Origin: DAIUFH01 sp036844705
GTDB lineage: Bacteria; Bacillota; Clostridia; Tissierellales; Tissierellaceae
Length of the DNA: 19,068 bases
Direction of reading: 5' to 3'
NCBI GenBank assembly: GCA_036844705.1
Contig: DAIUFH010000039.1
Coordinates: 1 to 19,068, forward strand
Position 1 is the stretch's first letter. Every line of letters begins with the position of its first letter. The notes beneath the pieces are model-generated. The model was not told the origin of the DNA, did no database searches, and worked only from the letters and a program-made list of their open reading frames with translations. Both the position numbers and the translations under genes were made by a program. Below are positions 7,558 through 14,828 of the stretch, in pieces.

Positions 7558-7736
7558 TGTCATCCTGAGATGGGCAGCATAATTTCTGCTGCTATCGAAG
7601 GATCTCGGGTTTATGTTATAATAGAACTGTTACACTTATGCCATCCCGATTGCAGTGGAGGGATTCTTCTTCACTGTCATTCTGAGATGGGCAATATAAA
7701 CTTTGCTACCGAAGAATCTCGGGTTTATGATATAAT
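7558..7736 (+). repeat. Two hairpin-forming intergenic repeat copies with -10-like right ends
   Basis: Copy 1 spans 7558-7622 and copy 2 spans 7675-7736. Both start TGTCATYCTGAGATGGGCA and end ATCTCGGGTTTATGNTATAAT. In copy 1, CCTGAGAT pairs with ATCTCGGG over 8 bp (one G-U), with an inner CAGCA/TGCTG hairpin. Between them, at 7639-7669, a diverged piece (ATCCC...GGGAT) looks like a decayed third unit. The TGTCATYCTGAG...GAAGAATCTC pattern resembles widely dispersed intergenic repeats of many bacterial genomes. Each copy ends in TGnTATAAT, an extended -10-like sequence pointing to the downstream permease gene. Apart from these units and the operon terminator, the 267-bp gap has no gene. Confidence 0.75.
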
Positions 7737-7779
7737 CAAATAAAAAAGGAATATTTATCTTATTAATGGAGATGTTTAA

Positions 7780-8649
7780 ATGGGAAATATATTAATGTTA
7801 ATTTCATCCTTTTGCTTTGCCATTAGTTCATATTTTGGAAGAATAGTTTCTACAACTACAAATATGTCTTCTACAATAACTTCATTCTGCAGATTTTTAT
7901 TAGGAACTATCCTTATTGGGGGGTATTTACTATATAAGAAACAATCATTTAAAGCCAATAATTATAAGACCATATTTTATCGAGTAATTACAAATTGTGC
8001 TTCAATAGTTATCTTTGCATGGAGTCTCAATTATGCTACTATTACAAATGCAAATATGTTAAATATGCTATATCCGGTATTTGTAATAATATTGGCTCCT
8101 TTAATCTCTAAGGAAAGAATAAAGAATAGTACATATATTTATTTAATATTGGTTGTGATAGGGTCATATGCCATTTCAAATCCAAGTTTTGACAATATTA
8201 ATATAGGTGACTTAGGGGCTTTGTTTACAGCCATAGTGACCGCATTATCTGTATTTGCATTAAAGAAAGCTATAGAATATGATGATGCAAATTTAGTTCT
8301 TTTTTATGTAATGTTAGTTGGTACTATTATAGATATACCTTTGGTATACAAAGATTTGCTTAACTTTGACACAAGTGGATTATTTCCTGTATTTATGTCA
8401 GCTGCAACTGGAGTATTAGCTCAATTGACTCAAATTTGGAGCTATAAAACATTGGACTCTGCTACAGGTTCATTGATATCCTCTAGCAGAATAATAATGT
8501 CTGCAATAATCGGTTATCTATTATTAGATGAACCATTAAACTTTAGAATTATTTTAGGAATTATTCTGGTAACGATTTCACTTGTTGGTGTAAGTGGGTA
8601 TATAGAGAAGGTAAGAAGTAGAACGAAACATAATGAGGATATTGTTTAG
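7780..8649 (+). CDS. EamA-family (DMT superfamily) permease
   Basis: This 289-residue, highly hydrophobic protein has about ten membrane segments arranged as two tandem EamA halves (roughly residues 1-135 and 145-285), as usual for drug/metabolite transporters. The second half ends with RIIMSAIIGYLLLDEPLNFR, a classic EamA feature in which the acidic DEPL motif follows a helix. Members export amino acids, sugars or drugs, or import metabolites. No substrate can be assigned. A GGAGATG ribosome site precedes the ATG. It is probably co-transcribed with the dehydrogenase 30 nt downstream. The promoter may be the TGATATAAT at the end of the upstream repeat, about 45 nt before the start codon. Confidence 0.88.
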   Translation: MGNILMLISSFCFAISSYFGRIVSTTTNMSSTITSFCRFLLGTILIGGYLLYKKQSFKANNYKTIFYRVITNCASIVIFAWSLNYATITNANMLNMLYPVFVIILAPLISKERIKNSTYIYLILVVIGSYAISNPSFDNINIGDLGALFTAIVTALSVFALKKAIEYDDANLVLFYVMLVGTIIDIPLVYKDLLNFDTSGLFPVFMSAATGVLAQLTQIWSYKTLDSATGSLISSSRIIMSAIIGYLLLDEPLNFRIILGIILVTISLVGVSGYIEKVRSRTKHNEDIV

Positions 8650-8679
8650 TATTCTAACTTCAAAAGAGGAGGTATGAGT

Positions 8680-9654
8680 ATGGTAAAACCTAAGGTGCTA
8701 ATTGCTAAAAAAATCCCAAAGGATGTGGAAGAATATATTGCAAAACATTGCGATTATGAGATTTGGAGTGATGATAAAAAGGCAAATTATAATACAATAA
8801 TAGATAAAATTCATGATGTAGAGGGTATACTAATGCCTCCAATTAGGGTAGATGAAAATTTCTTAGAACATGCTCCAAAGCTAAAGATAATCAGCAATGT
8901 ATCAGTTGGATATAATAATTTTGACATTGAAGCTATGAAAAAAAGAAATATTATTGGAACTAATACACCTGAAGTACTGAACAATACTGTAGCAGATTTG
9001 ATTTTTGGACTAATAATAGCTTCTGCTAGGAGAATTTCTGAATTAGACAGATATGTTAAAGAGGGTAATTGGGAAAAAGGAGATGATGAAATCTTTTTTG
9101 GGAAAGATATTTATAAATCATCTCTTGGAATTATTGGCATGGGTAGAATAGGTCAGTGTGTAGCCAAAAGAGCAAAGTTAGGCTTTGATATGGATGTCTA
9201 TTATCATAATAGGAATAAAAGATATGACATTGAGGATTCCTTAGGTGCCAGATATTTAGAATTGGACTCCTTACTAGGCACTTGTGATTTTGTAGTTTTA
9301 ATGACTCCATTAACAGATGAGACATACCATCTTATGGATGATGACAAATTTTCAAAGATGAAGAAAGATGCTATTTTTATCAATGCATCTAGAGGGAAAA
9401 CTGTAGATGAAGATGCTTTAATAAGGGCATTGCAAAACAACAAGATATTAGCTGCTGGTCTTGATGTATATGAACAAGAACCAGTTAGTAGTCATAGTCC
9501 TTTGCTAAAAATGAAAAATGTAATTACATTACCGCATATTGCATCTTCGACTGAAAAAACAAGAAACAAAATGGCTATGGCAGCTGCACAGAATTTAGTT
9601 CAAGGTATATGTGGAGAGATGCCAAAGGATGTTGTCCCAGAATTGCGAGATTAA
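8680..9654 (+). CDS. D-isomer-specific 2-hydroxyacid dehydrogenase (glyoxylate/hydroxypyruvate reductase type)
   Basis: This 324-residue NAD(P)-dependent oxidoreductase interconverts 2-keto acids and D-2-hydroxyacids in the cytoplasm. The Rossmann motif GMGRIG is at residues 153-158. The catalytic triad is R238 in NASRGK, E267 in DVYEQEP and H286 in LPHIASST. SVGYNNFDIEAMKKRNI and NNTVADLIFGL are typical of the GyaR/GhrB group. The start is taken at 8680, six nt after AGGAGGT. An ATG at 8674 abuts the ribosome site and is unlikely. The gene follows the EamA permease with a short gap. If the upstream aldolase releases glyoxylate, this enzyme could reduce it to glycolate. That link is inference, since a terminator-like hairpin and repeats separate the two operons. 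Confidence 0.9.
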   Translation: MVKPKVLIAKKIPKDVEEYIAKHCDYEIWSDDKKANYNTIIDKIHDVEGILMPPIRVDENFLEHAPKLKIISNVSVGYNNFDIEAMKKRNIIGTNTPEVLNNTVADLIFGLIIASARRISELDRYVKEGNWEKGDDEIFFGKDIYKSSLGIIGMGRIGQCVAKRAKLGFDMDVYYHNRNKRYDIEDSLGARYLELDSLLGTCDFVVLMTPLTDETYHLMDDDKFSKMKKDAIFINASRGKTVDEDALIRALQNNKILAAGLDVYEQEPVSSHSPLLKMKNVITLPHIASSTEKTRNKMAMAAAQNLVQGICGEMPKDVVPELRD

Positions 9655-9673
9655 GGTATATTTATGAATTATG

Positions 9674-9712
9674 CACCTTCAATTGGTTAAACTACCATTG
9701 GAGGTGTTTTTT
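9674..9712 (+). promoter_or_regulatory. Terminator-like hairpin that contains the ku Shine-Dalgarno
   Basis: CACCTTCAATTGGT (9674-9687) pairs with ACCATTGGAGGTG (9694-9706) across a 6-nt loop, with one G-U pair and one bulged T. Six T residues (9707-9712) and then the ku ATG follow directly. The 3' arm holds GGAGGTG, the only good ribosome site for ku. The element can therefore act as an intrinsic terminator for the dehydrogenase transcript and hide the ku start site when folded. Confidence 0.7.
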
Positions 9713-10480
9713 ATGGCAGTTGCACATAAAGGAGCAATATCCTTTGGTTTAGTTCATATACCAGTGGATTTATATACGGCCACTCAAGATGTAGGCATTA
9801 GATTCAATCAATTGCACAATAAATGCAAATCAAGAATTAGATATAAAAAAGTCTGCCCAGTATGCAATATTAGTGACTTAAAGCCTGAAGATATTGTAAA
9901 GGGCTATGAGTATGAAAAGGATAAATATGTAATTATGGAAAGCGAGGATTTTGAGAATATTAAGACTGAGAAGGACAAGACAATAACAATACTTCATTTT
10001 GCAGATTTAAAAGAGATAGATCCTATCTTTTATGAAAAAACATATTATGTCGCTCCAAATGGTAGCGATAAGGCATACGTACTTTTGAAAACAGCCTTGG
10101 AAAGCGAGCAGAAGGTGGCAATTGGAAGGACAGTTTTGGGAACCAAAGAAACTATGGTAACTATCAGACCTGCTAAGGAGGGACTTGTTATAGAAACCAT
10201 GTATTTTCTAGAAGAAATAAAAGCTATTCCTAAAGGGTATGCAAATGTAGAGGTAAACCCTGCTGAATTGGACATGGCAAAGATGCTTATTAACAACATG
10301 ACAAGTGAATTTAAGCCTGAATTGTATAGGGACACATATACAGAAAGATTGAAGGAAGCAATACAACAAAAGATAAATGGCGAGGAAATAGTGGAATTGA
10401 AAGAAGTATCAAGAACAAATGTTATAGATTTAATGGAAGCTTTGAAGCAAAGTGTTCAGGCTACTAAAAAGGCGCAATAA
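9713..10480 (+). CDS. ku: Bacterial Ku, non-homologous end-joining protein
   Basis: This 255-residue protein is a bacterial Ku homolog, which homodimerises as a ring on DNA double-strand ends and recruits ligase for end joining. It begins with the family hallmark WKGAISFGLV-type sequence (here HKGAISFGLVHIPVDLYTA), followed by RIRYKKVCPVC and GYEYEKDKYVIM, and ends with the conserved VIDLMEALKQS. It is complete for the core domain but stops about six residues after that, lacking the lysine-rich C-terminal tail of some larger Kus. The start is the ATG before AVAHKG. A 14-residue upstream extension would be translated from the hairpin and is unlikely. No LigD-type ligase gene is in the window. 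The 3' end overlaps the opposite gene by 17 bp. Confidence 0.93.
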   Translation: MAVAHKGAISFGLVHIPVDLYTATQDVGIRFNQLHNKCKSRIRYKKVCPVCNISDLKPEDIVKGYEYEKDKYVIMESEDFENIKTEKDKTITILHFADLKEIDPIFYEKTYYVAPNGSDKAYVLLKTALESEQKVAIGRTVLGTKETMVTIRPAKEGLVIETMYFLEEIKAIPKGYANVEVNPAELDMAKMLINNMTSEFKPELYRDTYTERLKEAIQQKINGEEIVELKEVSRTNVIDLMEALKQSVQATKKAQ

Positions 10481-11174
10481 AGAAAGCGGTATCAAGTTTC
10501 ATCGTGTTAATGATATCGTTCTTCATTTGCTGCTTCAGAGATAGATAATATTTCTCGACCTCTTTAATTATAATAGTATCATATGAATTTTCCTTAAGCT
10601 CATTTTCAAAATCATTCAACAATAAATAAAATTTACTATCGGATTTTAACTCAAAATTTGCTCCGATATTTAGATACTTGTTTGCAAAACTGGATTTGGT
10701 ATACTTTTCGGATATATAGTCGTTATGAGCAGTATCAATTATCAACAATAAATCCTTCTCCAAATCCTCTTCAAACTTCTTAAGCTGGATTTTGTATTCT
10801 GATATTAGTTTATTATAATTTTTTTTATCATTTTCTTGTTTTTCAATATTTTCCTCTGGATGAATGATTAAATCATTCTCTATATGAGTATCTGCATCTA
10901 GTACTATATCTTTCTCAACTTCTATAACATCATTTTTTTCACTTTTAATTGACTCACTTGATCTTTCATTATTTTCATTATCCTCATTCTTTACATAAAT
11001 ATCCACAGTATTGGATTCTTGAATTATATTTTCTAAGGGGTTTTCCACAACGTGTGATGATTGTTTTGTATGTAAAAGACTTAAGCCTAATTTAATCTTG
11101 TTTAAATTCCTATATACTGTGATTAAGATTACAATAAAAAGTACAACTGAAATATGTTTTTTTATTCTTTTCAT
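10464..11174 (-). CDS. Unrecognised membrane-anchored protein with acidic linker and helical C-terminus
   Basis: This 236-residue protein is not one I recognise. A basic N-terminus (MKRIKKH) followed by one hydrophobic helix at about residues 8-21 suggests a single membrane anchor with the rest outside, since there is no obvious signal-peptidase or lipoprotein site. Residues about 45-115 are rich in Glu, Asp and Asn with little predicted order. Residues about 118-236 are strongly helical and charged (LISEYKIQLKKFEEDLEKDL and similar), possibly coiled coil. The start is placed at the second Met, because GAGGAG lies just upstream of it and the first ATG overlaps that site. It is convergent with ku and shares 17 bp of coding sequence with it. 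Confidence 0.75.
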   Translation of the reverse strand: MKRIKKHISVVLFIVILITVYRNLNKIKLGLSLLHTKQSSHVVENPLENIIQESNTVDIYVKNEDNENNERSSESIKSEKNDVIEVEKDIVLDADTHIENDLIIHPEENIEKQENDKKNYNKLISEYKIQLKKFEEDLEKDLLLIIDTAHNDYISEKYTKSSFANKYLNIGANFELKSDSKFYLLLNDFENELKENSYDTIIIKEVEKYYLSLKQQMKNDIINTMKLDTAFFIAPF

Positions 11175-11252
11175 TTTACCACTCCTCATGTAATAATTGC
11201 ATTATTCCACAAATATTGTTTTTTAATGCATGAAAAGTGGGTATGTTAGATA

Positions 11253-11285
11253 TATAATAAAATTATGAAGAATCTCGAGTTAAAA
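11253..11285 (+). promoter_or_regulatory. Possible -10 element and repeat fragment upstream of gloA
   Basis: A TATAAT hexamer at 11253-11258 lies about 40 nt before the gloA start, with only a poor -35 candidate (TGAAAA at 11231-11236). At 11267-11281 the sequence GAAGAATCTCGAGTT nearly repeats the right-hand part of the 7675-7736 repeat copy, suggesting a decayed fragment of the same family. Confidence 0.4.
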
Positions 11286-11299
11286 TAGGAGGGATATTT

Positions 11300-11683
11300 T
11301 TGGAATACAAATTTCTGCATACTTGTATTAGGGTTATGGATTTAGAGAAGTCATTGAGGTTTTATAGGGAAGCATTGGGGCTAGTAGAGACAAGAAGAAA
11401 GGATTTTCCAGAGGATGAATTTACACTGGTTTTTCTTAGTGATGCTGATGGGAAATATGAATTGGAATTAACCTATAATTACAATCCTCAAAAGCCTTAT
11501 GTAATAGGTGACGGATACAGTCATTTGGCTGTTTCGGTAGAGGATTTGGAAATCTCAAGACATAGACATATGGATATGGGTTATGAGGTTACTGATTTAT
11601 CAGGGCTACCAGGAAATCCCCCAGGATTCTATTTCGTAACAGATCCTGATGGTTATGATATAGAAGTTATTAGAGCAAAATAA
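11300..11683 (+). CDS. gloA: Glyoxalase I (lactoylglutathione lyase), VOC superfamily
   Basis: This 127-residue protein is a two-module VOC protein of the glyoxalase I type. That enzyme isomerises the hemithioacetal of methylglyoxal and a thiol to a lactoyl-thioester. The four metal ligands of E. coli GloA (H5, E56, H74, E122) have counterparts at nearly identical positions: H7 in FLHTCIRV, E56 in YELELTYN, H75 in GYSHLAVSV and E122 in YDIEVIRAK. SGLPGNPPGFYFVTDPDGYD is also typical. The short length matches the Ni/Co-dependent bacterial class. Translation starts at TTG, six nt after AGGAGGGA, with no better ATG. As most Firmicutes lack glutathione, the thiol partner is uncertain. The gene appears monocistronic. 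Confidence 0.9.
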   Translation: MEYKFLHTCIRVMDLEKSLRFYREALGLVETRRKDFPEDEFTLVFLSDADGKYELELTYNYNPQKPYVIGDGYSHLAVSVEDLEISRHRHMDMGYEVTDLSGLPGNPPGFYFVTDPDGYDIEVIRAK

Positions 11684-11693
11684 AATCATTGAG

Positions 11694-11728
11694 ACAGGCT
11701 CACTGAGGAGTGTCCCCAGCGAGCCTGT
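11694..11728 (+). terminator. Shared hairpin at the convergent ends of gloA and the YbhN-like gene
   Basis: ACAGGCTC (11694-11701) pairs with GAGCCTGT (11721-11728). The inner bases pair further, with two mismatches, giving a long GC-rich stem with a 3-nt loop. On the plus strand TTGAATTTCTTTT follows, making it a reasonable terminator for gloA. On the minus strand it covers the last codons and stop of the opposite gene and is followed by A/T-rich sequence, so bidirectional use is possible. Confidence 0.7.
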
Positions 11729-12731
11729 TGAATTTCTTTTGAATAAAGTCGATTAGAGTTATACTTCCTGAAATAATGAGTCTTAAATAATAATCTATAA
11801 ATCTCCAAACAAGTAAAGCAAAGTTCATTATATTCTTAGGAAATATTGCATTAAATATCATATAAAATCCACCTTCGGCTGCACCTGCAGTACCGGGAGT
11901 GGGCATGAAAGACACAGCCATATAATGTAATGCCTGTAGAGCAATTACATCGTAGAAATGGGCCCCCTTTAATCCCACAGCACGATATACAAAATAGGTA
12001 ATTCCAAGGCTAAAGGTCAATTGTATTATAGATATAATTACTAATTCAATAGTGGATTTCTTATTGCTTCTCATTTCATTAATACTATTTTTGTAGTCAC
12101 TTAAGCTTTTATTTAACTTTTCTTCTGCACTTTGGGTATCCTTAACTATCTTCAATTTATGTCCAAGAGCAACAAGTTTCTTTAAATGGCCCTTAACTAG
12201 TTTCTCATTTAAGAAGAATCCAAATATTACAAACAATACTAAAAGATTCAATAGGAAACCTACAACAATAAATGGTATTCCTAAGAGGATTTTGTCCATT
12301 AAGAATTTAAATCTAAAAATCAGCATAACTATGGAATAAGAAATAACTACTACCTGAAATATTAAAAATTTGTTGATAAAAATGGATGTAGCTTTTCCCA
12401 CAGGTACCCCTTCACTTACTAAAGAGTATACTTGAACAGGTTGCCCTCCAGTTGAAAATGGGGTAATAGCACTATAATACTGTCCAATCATGGTTACCTT
12501 TAAAGATTTCATATAGCTACCTTTAATATTTAATGTCCTCTTCATAGCGTAAATAATATAAGCTTCACAAAGCCAATATATCACTAAACATAGAAAGGAC
12601 ATTAAGAGGTAAAACTTATTTGTATTCTTTATTAATGCTGGAAGATTTCCAATATAATTTTCATTCAATATAATCCATAAAGTAACTCCAAAAAGACCTA
12701 TTAAAATTATATAATTCAATACTTTTTTCAT
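11700..12731 (-). CDS. YbhN/UPF0104-like flippase-type membrane protein
   Basis: This 343-residue integral membrane protein belongs to the lysylphosphatidylglycerol-synthase transmembrane (UPF0104/YbhN) family. It has about seven to eight hydrophobic segments. Family hallmarks are GQYYSAITPFSTGGQPVQVY (about residues 87-106), where the TPxxxGG motif is conserved, and SFMPTPGTAGAAEGGFY (about 273-289). Relatives flip or transfer lipids. The full MprF/FPG synthases carry an extra cytosolic aminoacyl-transfer domain, which is absent here, so this is the membrane part alone and probably a lipid flippase of unknown substrate. The start is the Met preceding KKVLNYI, with AAGGTAGG upstream. The last codons form part of the shared terminator hairpin. 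Confidence 0.88.
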   Translation of the reverse strand: MKKVLNYIILIGLFGVTLWIILNENYIGNLPALIKNTNKFYLLMSFLCLVIYWLCEAYIIYAMKRTLNIKGSYMKSLKVTMIGQYYSAITPFSTGGQPVQVYSLVSEGVPVGKATSIFINKFLIFQVVVISYSIVMLIFRFKFLMDKILLGIPFIVVGFLLNLLVLFVIFGFFLNEKLVKGHLKKLVALGHKLKIVKDTQSAEEKLNKSLSDYKNSINEMRSNKKSTIELVIISIIQLTFSLGITYFVYRAVGLKGAHFYDVIALQALHYMAVSFMPTPGTAGAAEGGFYMIFNAIFPKNIMNFALLVWRFIDYYLRLIISGSITLIDFIQKKFNRLAGDTPQ

Positions 12732-12764
12732 TTGACGCCTACCTTCTTTTATATTCAGATTTAT

Positions 12765-12793
12765 ATTATACTACTTTAATAAATCTTAGAAAA
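12765..12793 (-). promoter_or_regulatory. Candidate promoter of the YbhN-like gene
   Basis: On the minus strand a perfect -10 TATAAT (12770-12765) lies 17 bp from a weak -35 TTTTCT (12793-12788). The position, about 34 nt before the start codon, is right for this gene. Confidence 0.4.
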
Positions 12794-12865
12794 GAGGGGT
12801 AGGTTTTTTATTTTTAATTACAATGAATGTATTGTTATATTCACAGTTAATCACAGCAGATAAAG

Positions 12866-13064
12866 AAAAATGATAAAAATCCTAAGGGAACATTTGCAGG
12901 AGTGACTATAATTCTTAGTGAATGGAAGATAAAAATCCGTTAAGCAGCTTTCATGTCCCTAAAGATAGACCACTAAGGGAATTGAAAGATGTAGGATTTT
13001 TGTCTGGAATGAGCTATAGAATTATTCATCTCCGAAACCGTGAGTGTGTATTTTTATCATTTTT
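12866..13064. ncRNA. Candidate structured RNA or MITE-like element, about 200 nt
   Basis: A perfect 15-bp inverted repeat (AAAAATGATAAAAAT at 12866-12880, complement at 13050-13064) encloses further nested pairing. The nested stems are 12899-12905 with 13026-13033, 12908-12918 with 13014-13025, 12927-12938 with 12994-13005 (12 bp), and an apical hairpin 12948-12960 with 12976-12988. An 18/16-nt bubble separates the outer stem from the rest. The result is a continuous rod with closing stem, central bubble and terminal stem-loop, the general shape of 6S RNA. A small non-autonomous transposon with terminal inverted repeats is the alternative. No ORF occupies it. Strand is undetermined, since a rod folds on either. 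The remainder of the 477-bp gap holds the promoters listed separately. Confidence 0.45.
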
Positions 13065-13109
13065 CGATTTTACACAATTTAAAACACTGTAAATAGTAAC
13101 AATATATTG

Positions 13110-13135
13110 TATAATGTATATAGAAAACGGTTTCC
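13110..13135 (+). promoter_or_regulatory. -10 element and cre-like site upstream of the sensor kinase
   Basis: TATAAT at 13110-13115 has only a weak -35 (CTGTAA, 17 bp upstream). Directly after it, at 13122-13135, AGAAAACGGTTTCC matches 12 of 14 positions of the Firmicute catabolite-responsive element consensus TGWAANCGNTNWCA. It would lie at or just after the transcription start, a position where CcpA typically represses. Confidence 0.45.
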
Positions 13136-13226
13136 AAGACAGGAAATATAAAAAAACTACGTCCTAATAGTCAATATAATTTGAGATAGTCTGATATTTA
13201 ATGGATTTGTGAGTAAGGTGATTATA

Positions 13227-14828
13227 ATGAAAAAAATAAGATTTAGTCTTAGAACCAAAATGATGATTTTTACTTTTATTATAGTTGTTACTTCTGTCGT
13301 ATTTATTTCAATATTCTTTACTGCTTGGGCAAGAAATAATCTGAAGGATATGATTGGCTCTAAAAATATGAATACAGCTATTATTATTAGTAACTTTCCA
13401 TATTTTAGTGAGATTTTAGAAAGTGAAGATCCTGAAGGGATTATACAAAATTTTACTTATAGCCAATTAAGTTTAATTGAGGATCAGGATATGATTGTTG
13501 TAGCAAATATGGATGGAAAAAGATTTGCACATCCAAATATAGATAGACTTGGAGAGTATTTTGTTGGTGGTGATGAAAGGCGCGTTATTGAAACGGGTGA
13601 GAGCTACATTTCTGAAGCAACAGGAACATTAGGGCCATCATTGAGGGCTTTTGCACCAATAATTAATTCTGAAGGGAAACAGATAGGATTTATAATGGTT
13701 GGTACTATGTTAGAAGAAATTGCTGCCATTCAATCTGAAGCAGTAAGAGATATAATCATATATTCCTTTGGAGGTTTATTATTAGGGTTAATAGGTGCCA
13801 TATTATTTACCAATATGATTAAAAAGAGCCTATTGGGTCTAGAGCCTGACCAAATAAGCAGGTTGTACACTGAGAAATACAGTATGCTAAAGGCTATTCA
13901 AGAGGGGATTATATCCATTGATCAAAACAAGAATATTACAATGATTAATGATTCTGCCAAGGATATACTGAAGGTATCAGACACTAATACAATCGGAAGA
14001 AAGATATATGATATATTTCCTAATAGCGGTCTTGAAGAGGTGTTGGTGACTGGAGTTTCCGAAATTGAAAAAGAAAGACATGTAAACGGCATAGATATAG
14101 TATTGAGTATTGTTCCAATCAACAAGAAGGAGGAAGTAATTGGGGTTATTGCATCTTTTAGAGACAAGACTGAGGTTACTCGACTTGCTGAGGAAATCAC
14201 TGGGTACAACGAAATAGTACAAGCTTTACGATCTAATTCTCATGAGTTTTTAAATAAATTACATGTGATTTTAGGTTTAATTCAAATGGGTGATATTGAG
14301 CAAGCTAAAACATACATTTTAGGTATTAAAGATAGTAAAGAACAAATTACATTATCATTGATGAAAAAAATAAAGGATCCAATTATTGTTGGGTTGATAT
14401 TAGGTAAAGTAAGTAGAGCAAATGAACTAGGTATTGTCTTTGATATTTCAATTGAAACTCATATGAAAGAATATAATGATAAAAATAAAACTACCGCCAT
14501 TGTAACTATATTGGGTAACTTGATAGAAAATGCGTTTGATGCTACTGCAAAAGATGTTAAATCGGAAAAGAAGGTTTTTTTTACTATTAATAATATAGAT
14601 AATATTACTGAGTTTGTAGTTGAGGATAATGGTGTTGGAATAGAGGAAAAGTATTTAGATAAGATATATGAAAGAGGGTTTAGTACAAATTCAGGAAATA
14701 GAGGGATAGGTCTATCATTGGTAAAAGAAAAGGTTAGTAGTTTATCCGGAGAAATAAAAGTTACTTCAAAAATAAATAAAGGAACAACTTTTAAAATATC
14801 TATACCGAAGGAGGATACATATGACTAA
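13227..14828 (+). CDS. DcuS/CitA-family sensor histidine kinase
   Basis: This 533-residue membrane sensor of extracellular carboxylates phosphorylates the downstream response regulator. It contains TM1 (about 11-31), a periplasmic-type Cache/PASp domain (about 40-165) with AHPNIDRLGEYFVGGDE and EATGTLGPSLRAF, TM2 (about 176-197), a cytoplasmic PAS (about 215-315), and a SpoOB-type phosphoacceptor helix with H339 in SNSHEFLNKLHVILGL. The ATP-binding domain follows, with GNLIENAFDA, VEDNGVGIE and NRGIGLSLV. The periplasmic motifs are those that bind citrate, malate or fumarate in CitA/DcuS/MalK. The ATG at 13227 has AAGGTG upstream; a GTG 18 nt earlier is less likely. It overlaps the regulator gene by 8 nt, implying translational coupling. 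The nearby transporter supports malate or citrate sensing. Confidence 0.94.
   Translation: MKKIRFSLRTKMMIFTFIIVVTSVVFISIFFTAWARNNLKDMIGSKNMNTAIIISNFPYFSEILESEDPEGIIQNFTYSQLSLIEDQDMIVVANMDGKRFAHPNIDRLGEYFVGGDERRVIETGESYISEATGTLGPSLRAFAPIINSEGKQIGFIMVGTMLEEIAAIQSEAVRDIIIYSFGGLLLGLIGAILFTNMIKKSLLGLEPDQISRLYTEKYSMLKAIQEGIISIDQNKNITMINDSAKDILKVSDTNTIGRKIYDIFPNSGLEEVLVTGVSEIEKERHVNGIDIVLSIVPINKKEEVIGVIASFRDKTEVTRLAEEITGYNEIVQALRSNSHEFLNKLHVILGLIQMGDIEQAKTYILGIKDSKEQITLSLMKKIKDPIIVGLILGKVSRANELGIVFDISIETHMKEYNDKNKTTAIVTILGNLIENAFDATAKDVKSEKKVFFTINNIDNITEFVVEDNGVGIEEKYLDKIYERGFSTNSGNRGIGLSLVKEKVSSLSGEIKVTSKINKGTTFKISIPKEDTYD

Noticed and set aside
7558..7736. CRISPR array
   Set aside because: Only two imperfect copies of a hairpin repeat of over 60 nt with a -10-like end, no regular spacers and no cas genes.
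10485..10520. Hairpin just after the ku stop (about 10 bp, 16-nt loop)
   Set aside because: It lies in the coding end of the opposite gene, has a long loop and no T-run, so a terminator for ku is not supported.
12738..12812. CCTACC...GGTAGG pairing followed by a T-run, resembling a plus-strand terminator
   Set aside because: The loop is about 39 nt, no plus-strand gene lacks a closer terminator, and the region is better explained as the promoter and ribosome site of the minus-strand YbhN-like gene.
12866..13064. Group II intron, T-box or RNase P RNA
   Set aside because: None of the diagnostic core sequences of these RNAs was seen. Only the rod-like fold is supported.
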